Shown here: positions 12,928 through 20,926 of the stretch, piece after piece | How positions within the stretch are numbered: position 1 is the first letter of the stretch | Layout of the letters: each line of letters begins with the position of its first letter | Assembly: GCA_020025135.1 (NCBI GenBank) | Contig: JAHHSQ010000026.1 | Span: 1-20,926 of the forward strand | DNA length: 20,926 nt | Direction: 5' to 3' | From: Pectinatus sp. | GTDB lineage: Bacteria > Bacillota > Negativicutes > Selenomonadales > Selenomonadaceae | Program-made: the position numbers and the translations under genes | The notes under the pieces: model-generated | What the model was told of the DNA's origin: nothing | Seen by the model: only the letters and a program-made list of their open reading frames with translations | Database searches by the model: none

Positions 12928-15900
12928 ATGAAAAAGTTATTGACAGCATGTTATATTGTGAAAAATGAGGAAAATAATCTTGCCCGAAATATTTCTATTA
13001 TCCAACAATTGGTAGATGAAATAGTTATTGTTGACACCGGTTCTACCGATAGAACTAGAAAAATAGCTGAGCAATTTCAGGTTAAATTATATGATTTCCC
13101 ATGGAATAATGATTTCTCTGCTGCCCGTAATTTTGCCATTCAAAAAGCTAATTCTAATTGGATTATTTTTCCAGATGCTGATGAATTTTTACAAACTAGA
13201 GATTATCAAAATATCCGCAAATTTTTGTACTCAACTAAGGCAGAAATTTTACTGTGCCAAATTGATAATATAGATACTGCAGTTGGTGGTAAATTATTGA
13301 ATAGTTTTTATGCGCCTCGCATTTTTAAAAACCAAGCTGATTTGCGATATGCGGGAACGATTCATGAGCAATTGCGAAAAATAAAATCTATTCCATTTAT
13401 AGATAAGGTTTCACCTCAATTATTGACTTTTTTACATACTGGTTATTCTGCAGATATTATACAAAAAAAAGCTATACGTAATTTACCGCTTTTATTAAAG
13501 GAATCAGCTAAAAAAGAGGACCCGATATTGTGGACAGAATTAGCAGAAACATACGAAATTTTAAATGACAATAAAAAAGCTTTATATTATGCTAACAAGG
13601 CTATTCAAAGCGGTAGACAAAATACGACATTTGCCACATCACCATATCGACTTTTTCTTCGACTTTTACAAAAAGAGAAGGCTCCGCAGAAAGTGCAAGA
13701 ACAACTCTTGCTTTTGGCGAAGAATGATTTTCCAGAAATAGGCGATTTTCCAGCTGAATTAGCTCAATATAAAGCAAGGCATTATCAATATAGTGAAGCT
13801 GTAAAAGAGATGAAAGAAGCTATCAAACGGGCGACAAGTTATAGTGGCTTAGAACAGACTGTTTTTCGAGGCCAGAATTTGGATTTAGGGAGAAAAATGT
13901 GTCAAAACTGGGAGCAAATTTTACGGCGCAGTGAAAAATTAATCATTACGGCTTGTGTAATTGTGAAAAATGAGGCCCATAATATGGAACGTTGGTGTCA
14001 ACAAGCTAAATTATACAGCGATGAACAAATTGTCGTAGATACTGGCTCTGTTGATGAAACGATTACGATTTGTAAGAAGTATGGAGTTATTATAAAGCAT
14101 TTTAAGTGGCAAAATGATTTTGCAGCAGCTAAAAATTATGCGCTTAAGCAAGCTAATGGCGATTGGATTGTTTTTTTGGATGCCGATGAATATTGGGCAG
14201 ATGGTGTAGCTGAAGTGTTAAGAAACGCCATTGCCACTGCAGATATTAATCCAAAGGTAAATGCTATTTTGCACCTAGAATATGATTTAAATGACGATAA
14301 AATAGAACATTTTTTTTATAATACAAGAATTTTCCGCCGTTCCGGTATAGTTTATCAGGGCAAGATACATGAACAACCATTTGCTAAGAGTGGATTATCA
14401 TTTCAGAAGATACCGTTTTTGAAACTTTATCATCTGGGTTATAATATTCAATGTATTGATGATAAAATAGCCCGTAATTTGCCGATACTATTAGCTGAAG
14501 AAAAGCGCGGAAATAAGCAATTATTGCATCATTTGGCGGAAACTTATTTTGCCTTAGGAGATTATCGCAAATGTATTGATTACATAGAAGCATATTTCAA
14601 GCAGCAGGAATATAAAGTTTTAAATGGAGAAGTTAGTATCTGGAGAAATTATATAAATTCTTTTATCAAATTAGGAGCAGATTTTCCATCCATTTATAAT
14701 AAAGTTGTCAGCGCTATTGAAAAATATCCCCAGTTGCCAGATTTTTATGCTTTTTTAGGTTGGCTAGAATTACAAGAAAGTAATTATTTGAAAGCAGAGC
14801 AGGCTTTTCGACAAGCTATTTTTCTTTACGGCAAAGGAGATATTGCGACAGAAAGTTATTTTGCTAGTGATATACGGATGGTACAACAATCATTGCAGAT
14901 AATAGAAGACAAAAAGAAAAAGATTTATATTTCTGCTTGTTTGATTGTCAAAAATGAGGCAAAAAATATTGCTGATTGGCTCATTAAGATAAAACCTTAT
15001 GCTGATGAAATTATTGTAGTTGATACTGGTTCTACAGATAACACAGTTGAATTGTTAAAAAAAGAGGGAATTACCCCTTGGCATTTTATCTGGCAGGATG
15101 ATTTTGCCATGGCTAAAAATTTTGCTCTTAGGAAAGCTCTCGGAGAATGGATTATTTTTTTAGATGCAGATGAATTTTTACAATCTGATTTATCATTAAA
15201 AATGATGCTACAAGAAATTCCCAAAGAGCAGGAAGTTCTACTCACGACAATGGTAAATATAGATAGGGAAAATGCAAATAAGGAGCAGAACCGTTTTTTA
15301 CAAGCGAGAATTTTTAGAGGAAGAAGAGATATTCATTATCGTGGAAGAATACATGAATATTTAAGTAAAAAAGGTGATGTTTCGCCGAAAATGATGACGT
15401 ATCCAGAAATTCTTATCTACCATACTGGGTATACCACTTCTTTAATAGATAAGAAATTAGCTCGCAATTTAATGATGTTGCAAAAGGATATTGCTATATA
15501 TGGTGATAATCCGCGGTACTACTTATATCTAGGTGATTGTTATTATGGACTACGAAATTATCAAAAAGCTGTATATTTTTATGAAAAACATTTGCGAGAA
15601 GGAAAGAGCAGTTTTAATTTGGAGGGAAATGTTTATTTTAAATTAATTAATAGTTTGCAAATGACGGCACAAGATGTCAATGAAATTCTGCCTATAGTAA
15701 ATCGTGCTATTGAATTGTTTCCCCAATCAGCAGAGTTCCTTTATCAAAAAGGTGTCTGTTATTGGTTAGCAAAAAATAATGAGTTAGCTCTTTGTAATTT
15801 TCAGGAAGCACTTGCTTTACACAAGAAACAAAAGAATACGCCCCTTCTTATGGATAATTTTGCCCCTATAAAGGCCTCACTTTATGCTTATTTAGCTTAT

Positions 15901-16731
15901 CTAATGAAAGATAAAGATAAAGTATTAGCTAGGGATTATTTATACATGAGTTTGCGGAGTAATAAATATGATAATATAGCTTCACAAATATTTTTGCGCT
16001 CTTCTGAAGTAGAAAAAAAGTGGACGAATTTTTATCAAAAAAATCTTGTTGATATTCAGTATTTAATGGAGAACAGTTTTTTAAGTGGTAATATGGCATT
16101 TTTTCAGTACCTAGGTGTTATTTTGCAAGATGAATGGCATTATACTAATCAATATCAAATTATTTGGAGTATGATAATGAATAATATAAAGGATGAATCA
16201 ATGATGGATAACGCAATTCTCCGAAACTGGCAAGAGCATATCAATGATATTTTTATCACTTGCCTTTTGGCGGATAGATTACCAGCTGAACTAGTTAACA
16301 TTTTACCGCCATCTGTTTGGAAAATATTAGAAGCCTATTTTTCGGATGGCAAGTTAGATGATAGTTTCGTTCAAAATTATATGTCGTTTTTAAACTTATT
16401 ATTGGAAAATAATTTAGAAAAAATACAGAAACGTTATTTACAATTGACAGAACAATTTTCTCGTTCTCAACAATTAACAATTTGGCGTCTGCTTATAAAA
16501 AAAGAAAATTGGCAAGCCGGAATGTTTTTGGAAAAAAATGTTTTACATGATTTTAAGCCGGAAGAACTTACGCCACAAGATGAAATAGATATAGCAAAGG
16601 CAGCCTATTATTGTAAGGATTGGTTTAGAGCAGAAAGATATTTTAAGAAAGTGCAAAAAGTGGCCGAATTTACCAATGAAGCGCAATCTTTTTTGGCATG
16701 GATAGAGAAAAGAAAGGTTGGTAAATGGTGA
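12928..16731 (+). CDS. Three-domain family-2 glycosyltransferase with TPR-like linkers
   Basis: 1267 aa from ATG 12928 (AAGGAAG at 12914-12920, 7 bases spacing). Three GT-A domains repeat about every 330 residues. Each has a start like TACxIVKNE, a nucleotide-binding DTGSTD-type motif and a metal-binding DAD: 36-41 and 83-85; 371-376 (DTGSVD) and 418-420; 699-704 and 746-748. The spacing between the two motifs is 47 residues each time. Domain 1 has FPDADE where the others have FLDADE. After each domain comes IHEQ/IHEY and an H-x-GY motif, then helical TPR-like stretches such as LAETYEILNDNKKALYYANKAI. About 400 C-terminal residues are helical. No signal peptide or membrane segment, so it acts in the cytoplasm. 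Position after the flagellins suggests flagellin O-glycosylation; surface glycan synthesis is the alternative. A weak extended -10 (TGCTAATAT, 12882-12890) lies upstream. Confidence 0.85.
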   Translation: MKKLLTACYIVKNEENNLARNISIIQQLVDEIVIVDTGSTDRTRKIAEQFQVKLYDFPWNNDFSAARNFAIQKANSNWIIFPDADEFLQTRDYQNIRKFLYSTKAEILLCQIDNIDTAVGGKLLNSFYAPRIFKNQADLRYAGTIHEQLRKIKSIPFIDKVSPQLLTFLHTGYSADIIQKKAIRNLPLLLKESAKKEDPILWTELAETYEILNDNKKALYYANKAIQSGRQNTTFATSPYRLFLRLLQKEKAPQKVQEQLLLLAKNDFPEIGDFPAELAQYKARHYQYSEAVKEMKEAIKRATSYSGLEQTVFRGQNLDLGRKMCQNWEQILRRSEKLIITACVIVKNEAHNMERWCQQAKLYSDEQIVVDTGSVDETITICKKYGVIIKHFKWQNDFAAAKNYALKQANGDWIVFLDADEYWADGVAEVLRNAIATADINPKVNAILHLEYDLNDDKIEHFFYNTRIFRRSGIVYQGKIHEQPFAKSGLSFQKIPFLKLYHLGYNIQCIDDKIARNLPILLAEEKRGNKQLLHHLAETYFALGDYRKCIDYIEAYFKQQEYKVLNGEVSIWRNYINSFIKLGADFPSIYNKVVSAIEKYPQLPDFYAFLGWLELQESNYLKAEQAFRQAIFLYGKGDIATESYFASDIRMVQQSLQIIEDKKKKIYISACLIVKNEAKNIADWLIKIKPYADEIIVVDTGSTDNTVELLKKEGITPWHFIWQDDFAMAKNFALRKALGEWIIFLDADEFLQSDLSLKMMLQEIPKEQEVLLTTMVNIDRENANKEQNRFLQARIFRGRRDIHYRGRIHEYLSKKGDVSPKMMTYPEILIYHTGYTTSLIDKKLARNLMMLQKDIAIYGDNPRYYLYLGDCYYGLRNYQKAVYFYEKHLREGKSSFNLEGNVYFKLINSLQMTAQDVNEILPIVNRAIELFPQSAEFLYQKGVCYWLAKNNELALCNFQEALALHKKQKNTPLLMDNFAPIKASLYAYLAYLMKDKDKVLARDYLYMSLRSNKYDNIASQIFLRSSEVEKKWTNFYQKNLVDIQYLMENSFLSGNMAFFQYLGVILQDEWHYTNQYQIIWSMIMNNIKDESMMDNAILRNWQEHINDIFITCLLADRLPAELVNILPPSVWKILEAYFSDGKLDDSFVQNYMSFLNLLLENNLEKIQKRYLQLTEQFSRSQQLTIWRLLIKKENWQAGMFLEKNVLHDFKPEELTPQDEIDIAKAAYYCKDWFRAERYFKKVQKVAEFTNEAQSFLAWIEKRKVGKW

Positions 16732-19073
16732 AAATATCGGTTTGCTTAATCATTAAAAACGAACGGGCACATTTATCGCGTTGGTTAATTGGGGTACGAG
16801 AGATTGCCGATGAAATTATTGTCGTTGATACCGGTTCAACAGATGGCGGAGACATTTGGTTAAAAAGTCAAGCAGATGTAGAGCTTTTATATTATCCATG
16901 GAATGATGATTTTAGTGCAGCTAGAAATTTTGCTAGAGATAAGGCAAAGGGCGATTGGATAGTTTTTTTAGATGCTGATGAGTATTTGAGTAAAGATATG
17001 GCCAAGCGGATGAAAAAAAATATTTTGGCTATTGATGATGATAAGAAACAGCAGGCTTTTATGTGTCAAATAGTCAATATAGACCCAACCATGGATAATC
17101 GTATTATTAATACGGCATATATCGTGCGTGGTTTTCGCAATTTGCCGAGTATCAGATACCGCGGGCGCGTCCATGAACAGCTTTATGATGGAAATAGTAC
17201 TTTGCAATACATAGTGGGATTTTCTGATGTACAGATTTTGCATACTGGTTATAGCAATGAAAAAATGACAGAAAAAAATCGACGCAATTTAAAACTTATT
17301 CAAGAAGCTATCGTAAATGAAGGAAAGAAACCACAGCATTATTACTTTTCTTTAGCAGAAATATATTATGGCGAGGGACAATGGCAAAAGGCTATATTAT
17401 TTGCCGAAGAATTTATTAAGTCAGGATTGGTGGCGGTAGGGGATGAACAGCGTATTTATCATTTGCGTTATCGCAGTTTACAACTGGCAAGAGCAACATC
17501 ACGTCGCCTGTTAGAAGCGGTAGAAAGCAGTATTGCTAAATTTCCTCATAATCACTTTTGGCAAGATGAAAAACAGAATTTATTGGCGACCATTCCGGCT
17601 TCATCGCAACATATCACAGCGTGTCTTATCATGAAAAATGAGGCAGATAATTTGCCAACATGGTATAAATATTTGGTAGATTGGGTTGATGAGTTTGTCA
17701 TCATTGATACAGGTTCTACCGATGCTAGTAAGGAGCTGGCTTATTTATATACATCTAATGTTTATGATTATAAATGGAACGATGACTTTAGCGCTGCCAA
17801 AAATTTTGCTTTGCAATTTGCTCATGGTGATTGGATTGTTTTTCTAGATGCTGACGAATACTTTCCTCCAAATTCTAGTAAATGTCTAATAAATTATTTA
17901 GATAAAGCTGAGGAGCAAGAGATAGAGGGGTTAGTGAGCAAATTAATTAATATAGATAAGGATAATGGCAATAGTTATCAAAACAGCTTTTATCAGATGC
18001 GTATTTTTCGCAATTATCTACACATTCATTATGAACATCCTGTGCATGAAATGTTAAAAACAGCGTCTGGTGGTAATTTAAAGATGATGGTTCTGCCTGA
18101 CGATGTATATATTTATCATACTGGATATACACCTTCTGTATTGAAAGGCAAAGATAAAATAAAACGTAACTTAGATATTCTGTTGAGTGATATCGCTAAA
18201 AATGGTGAAAATGATGACTATTTATTTTACCTATTAGATAGTTATTATGCTTTAGGAGATTATAAAAAGGCTATTTTTTACGGCAAAAAAGCATTGCAAA
18301 AAGGAGTAAAATTATTAGGTGCAGATAATAAATTGCATTTACGTCTCTTGCAAAGCATGATTTTAAATGGCTCTTCGGAAAAAGAAATTTTCCAGCAATT
18401 TGATATAGCCAAAGAAAATATAGCAATTCGCGGTGATATGTTGATTTTGGAAGCAGAGTATTGTGAAAAAAAGAAATATTATGCTAAGGAATTGAAGCTT
18501 TTAGAAAGAGCAATTAATTATTTAGAACATGATAAAAATCCTAAAATACAATTTTCAGCATGGGAAAATCCAAAATTATTTGTTTATCAAAAACTGGTAA
18601 AATTATATTCATGTGCGGGAGATTATCGAAAGGCTTTAACCATGTATTTAAAATTATTGCAAGATAATAAATTTGACGATAAAGTATTGAAAGAATTTTA
18701 TTATTTGTTGAAAAAGAAAAGCATTTCCCAGCAGTATCAAATTTTAAGTGCCTTGTATAGAAAACCAGATGAGAAGGAATTTCTTTATAAACAATTAACT
18801 TCTTATCGCGCTTATACCTTGCTTTTACAATACGGCAAAAAACAAGTTGATGGTATTTTGTTTTATCTATGGGAGCAGGGAAAATATAAGGAAGCATTTT
18901 ATTTATCCAAAAAGAACATCAGTGAAGACTATAAGGCGATTTTGCAATTATTGTTAAAATCAACGCAAATATCTCCGACCATGCAGGGAATATTGCTTCA
19001 ATTACCACTAACCCTGAGGCAAAATGCATTATTATTTTGGCGAAGAAAATATTTAGGAGATAAAAATGAGTAA
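16725..19073 (+). CDS. Two-domain family-2 glycosyltransferase with TPR-like linkers
   Basis: 782 aa. Two GT-A domains: DTGSTD at 35-40 with DAD 83-85, and DTGSTD at 328-333 with DAD 375-377. Each is followed by a VHEQ/VHEM segment, an HTGY motif and TPR-like helices (for example LLDSYYALGDYKKAIFYGKKAL); the last 200 residues are helical only. The domains are close relatives of those in the preceding gene, so the two genes probably arose by duplication. ATG 16725 overlaps the previous stop by 7 bases (ATGGTGA), with AGAAAGG 7 bases upstream; GTG 16728 is an alternative. Coupled translation suggests that the two enzymes act together. Substrate and acceptor are unknown. Confidence 0.85.
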   Translation: MVKISVCLIIKNERAHLSRWLIGVREIADEIIVVDTGSTDGGDIWLKSQADVELLYYPWNDDFSAARNFARDKAKGDWIVFLDADEYLSKDMAKRMKKNILAIDDDKKQQAFMCQIVNIDPTMDNRIINTAYIVRGFRNLPSIRYRGRVHEQLYDGNSTLQYIVGFSDVQILHTGYSNEKMTEKNRRNLKLIQEAIVNEGKKPQHYYFSLAEIYYGEGQWQKAILFAEEFIKSGLVAVGDEQRIYHLRYRSLQLARATSRRLLEAVESSIAKFPHNHFWQDEKQNLLATIPASSQHITACLIMKNEADNLPTWYKYLVDWVDEFVIIDTGSTDASKELAYLYTSNVYDYKWNDDFSAAKNFALQFAHGDWIVFLDADEYFPPNSSKCLINYLDKAEEQEIEGLVSKLINIDKDNGNSYQNSFYQMRIFRNYLHIHYEHPVHEMLKTASGGNLKMMVLPDDVYIYHTGYTPSVLKGKDKIKRNLDILLSDIAKNGENDDYLFYLLDSYYALGDYKKAIFYGKKALQKGVKLLGADNKLHLRLLQSMILNGSSEKEIFQQFDIAKENIAIRGDMLILEAEYCEKKKYYAKELKLLERAINYLEHDKNPKIQFSAWENPKLFVYQKLVKLYSCAGDYRKALTMYLKLLQDNKFDDKVLKEFYYLLKKKSISQQYQILSALYRKPDEKEFLYKQLTSYRAYTLLLQYGKKQVDGILFYLWEQGKYKEAFYLSKKNISEDYKAILQLLLKSTQISPTMQGILLQLPLTLRQNALLFWRRKYLGDKNE

Positions 19074-19713
19074 CGAGGTATATTCTACCGGCATATCTTT
19101 TTGGAATAGAAAATTTTATTTAGAAGCGGAAAAATATTTTTTATTAGCGTGGCAACAAGGTGATATAAGAGCGGCGCGTTATTTAGGAGAGTTGGCTCTT
19201 TTAAAGGCAGATTATAATAATGCTATTCTCTATTGGGCTGCAGTATTATTGCAATGTAAAGATGATTATTTAATTTGGCAGAAATTGTGTTTATCCGTTA
19301 ATAAAAGTGGTTTAAAGGATGTAGAACAAATTGCTACATACAATATGCTTTATACTAAGAGAGAAGAGTTAATAATTTTAGTAAAATTTTTAGAAAAAGA
19401 CAAAATGTGGCGTATTCTGCCATATTATGAAAAAAAATTACGAGAAAATGGCGATGAAGGAATAAGAGATATTTATAAAGAGGCGATGATGGCGAAACAT
19501 TATGAAGCGGCTTTGTCAGATTTAACAGTTAAATTAAAAATAATTTTATCAGCACGTATTGCCGTTTCAGGAATAACTGATAATATGCCAAACTTATATC
19601 GGGAAGTGGCAGAAAAACAAGATGATACCAATTTGCCGTTATTTAGAAAACAAGTTTATGATAAAATACACATATGGAAAAAAATTATAGCGCGAGGGAA
19701 AGAAAATGCATAG
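19066..19713 (+). CDS. Small helical-repeat (TPR-like) protein
   Basis: 215 aa, no recognised enzyme motif, signal peptide or membrane segment. The first part reads as TPR/Sel1-like helices (GISFWNRKFYLEAEKYFLLAWQQGDIRAARYLGELALLKADYNNAILYWAAVLL), the rest as further amphipathic helices rich in Lys and Glu. Its ATG overlaps the stop of the glycosyltransferase gene by 8 bases with AGGAGA at about 19055-19060, and its own stop overlaps the next start by 8 bases. It resembles the C-terminal helical parts of the glycosyltransferases. A scaffold or acceptor-binding role is possible but unproven. Confidence 0.7.
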   Translation: MSNEVYSTGISFWNRKFYLEAEKYFLLAWQQGDIRAARYLGELALLKADYNNAILYWAAVLLQCKDDYLIWQKLCLSVNKSGLKDVEQIATYNMLYTKREELIILVKFLEKDKMWRILPYYEKKLRENGDEGIRDIYKEAMMAKHYEAALSDLTVKLKIILSARIAVSGITDNMPNLYREVAEKQDDTNLPLFRKQVYDKIHIWKKIIARGKENA

Positions 19714-20926
19714 AAAAATAAAGAAAAATAAGAATAAAAAGCGCCAGTTGACATCAAATTCTATAAATTCAAATAATTTTACCGATAAACCAGTTGAAAT
19801 CAGAAAACAGTATGAAGATTTGCATATAGTGGTCCCACATGGCGAAGAAAATGTAGAAACAGAAAAGAAACAGTTAAAAAAGCTTTTACAGGAAGAAAAA
19901 TATAATGCAGCCATGGAAATGATTATTGGCTTTTTTGAAGCTGGTATCAAAGATATAGAATTAATGGTAGATTTAGCGAAGATTTATCTTGCTACAGAGG
20001 ATTATGAGCGCGGGGATAAATGGATACAAACTATTTTGCAATTGGATGCCAAAAATGAGGAAGCGATTGTTTTACAGATAGAAATCGCCTTGAAAAAGGG
20101 CGATTATCGTGCTTTAGCAAAATATTTTGATGCTGTTTTGGATAATGAAAATATCATGGCAAGTTTACCGATTATGGATATAAAGCTGGCGCTCAACTTA
20201 TGGTTGGAAGAAGCTGATTTGGAAAGAGAATATCCCAAATTGCACGATTATTTACAGCAAAAGGAAAAAAAGATTCAAGATGAAGAGATGTTGTCTACAA
20301 ATGTAGTTGATGAAATTTATTCTGAAGTTACAGGATTAGAAAAAAATAATGTTAATGATGATGATTTCATTGGGGACAGCTTTAATAAAGCTGTCCCTTT
20401 AGGGGATGAAGAGGCGAATATTGACCAATTGTTAGCGAAAATTTTTGACGCCGAAACTGTAACGCCTGATAGAAAAGAAGTGGTAGAAGAAAAAGAGGGA
20501 GTTATTGATGATGTGGTTATTATCGATGATATCCCAGAAGAAAAAATTTCAGTTGGAGGTAAGTGCGAACAAAAAGATATATCTTTTTCTACATTCATGC
20601 ATACTTATTTACAGCAATTAATAGCTGGAGAGATAAATAATTTAGTTGATAAAATGTGTTGGACAGAAGAGGCTTTGGTTATTTTACAAACGGAACTAAA
20701 AGAGCAAAAAATATCATTACAAAAACAAATACTGGTATATAATACAGTAGCTAATCTGCTTTGGCAAAAAGGAGAATTACAAGCAGCTGTAAAGGTATTA
20801 GAACAGGCTTTATTTTTGGATGATGAGGCAGAAATTATTTGGCGTAACTTAGCATTTTTATATCAAAGTTTGGGAAGAAAAGAGAATGCTAAAGAATGTC
20901 TGATGCATTTAAATAAGAGAGAATTT
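19706..20926 (+). CDS. TPR-like protein with acidic linker, cut by window end
   Basis: At least 407 aa, open to the edge of the window. It starts with a highly basic segment (MHRKIKKNKNKKRQ), then TPR-like helices (KLLQEEKYNAAMEMIIGFFEAG, then LAKIYLATEDYERGDKWIQTIL), an acidic low-complexity linker at about residues 205-290 (EEANIDQLL, EEKEGVIDDVVIIDDIPEEK), and more TPR helices (NLLWQKGELQAAVKVLEQALFLDDEAEIIWRNLAFLYQSLGRKENAKECL). The GAGGGA site is about 8 bases before the ATG, which overlaps the previous stop by 8 bases. No catalytic motif is seen. An 11-bp perfect hairpin lies within the coding linker. The function is not known. Confidence 0.8.
   Translation, partial: MHRKIKKNKNKKRQLTSNSINSNNFTDKPVEIRKQYEDLHIVVPHGEENVETEKKQLKKLLQEEKYNAAMEMIIGFFEAGIKDIELMVDLAKIYLATEDYERGDKWIQTILQLDAKNEEAIVLQIEIALKKGDYRALAKYFDAVLDNENIMASLPIMDIKLALNLWLEEADLEREYPKLHDYLQQKEKKIQDEEMLSTNVVDEIYSEVTGLEKNNVNDDDFIGDSFNKAVPLGDEEANIDQLLAKIFDAETVTPDRKEVVEEKEGVIDDVVIIDDIPEEKISVGGKCEQKDISFSTFMHTYLQQLIAGEINNLVDKMCWTEEALVILQTELKEQKISLQKQILVYNTVANLLWQKGELQAAVKVLEQALFLDDEAEIIWRNLAFLYQSLGRKENAKECLMHLNKREF
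20373..20397 (+). repeat. Perfect 11-bp inverted repeat inside a coding region
   Basis: GGGACAGCTTT pairs with AAAGCTGTCCC around a 3-base loop AAT, followed by TTTAGGGG. It has the shape of a transcription terminator but lies in frame within the acidic linker of the TPR-like gene. Confidence 0.8.

Noticed and set aside
1..20926. CRISPR array, tRNA or rRNA genes
   Set aside because: No regularly spaced short repeats, no cloverleaf sequences with the usual conserved arms, and no rRNA-like stretches were seen.

Overview
The window holds the late flagellar gene cluster of a low-GC, diderm-type Firmicute. It is most likely one of the Negativicutes (Selenomonas/Megamonas/Pectinatus group). The gene order flgM-flgN-flgK-flgL-DUF6470-fliW-csrA matches the Bacillus pattern, ribosome binding sites are strong AGGAGG types, and the flagellin N-terminus (SSGMKINSAADSPAGYAISERM) is of a kind I associate with this group. 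Genus is not resolvable by eye. Every gene lies on the + strand.

Layout. Positions 1-53 look like the right end of an IS200/IS605-type element. A long bidirectional terminator-like hairpin (115-159) follows, just ahead of flgM. From 177 to 8835 runs a tight operon: flgM (anti-sigma-28), two consecutive FlgN-like chaperone genes, flgK, flgL, DUF6470, fliW, csrA, flaG, fliD and fliS. A separate small FliT-like chaperone gene with a TTG start (9024-9380) follows. Next come two tandem flagellin genes (9522-10895, 11149-12522) that share 1241 identical bases and differ only near their ends. A 405-base non-coding stretch (12523-12927) holds a structured, omega-RNA-like sequence and ends in a strong terminator. 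The rest (12928 to the window end) is a translationally coupled operon of two multi-domain family-2 glycosyltransferases carrying five GT domains in total, followed by two helical-repeat (TPR-like) proteins, the last cut by the window edge.

How it fits together. FlgM holds sigma-28. The FlgN, FliS and FliT-like proteins are export chaperones for FlgK/FlgL, flagellin and FliD. FliW and CsrA form the partner switch that controls flagellin translation. Both flagellin leaders carry a hairpin with an AGGA loop, conserved by a compensatory base change, and a second hairpin that presents the Shine-Dalgarno sequence; this is the architecture expected of CsrA targets. A sigma-28 promoter (TTAA-N15-ATCGATAA) precedes flagellin 1. 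Its position directly after the flagellins suggests that the glycosyltransferase operon modifies flagellin, but this is inferred from context only.

The points most worth a second look are the five-domain glycosyltransferase array, the omega-RNA-like sequences at both edges of the flagellar block, the gene-conversion pattern of the flagellins, and the paired CsrA hairpins.
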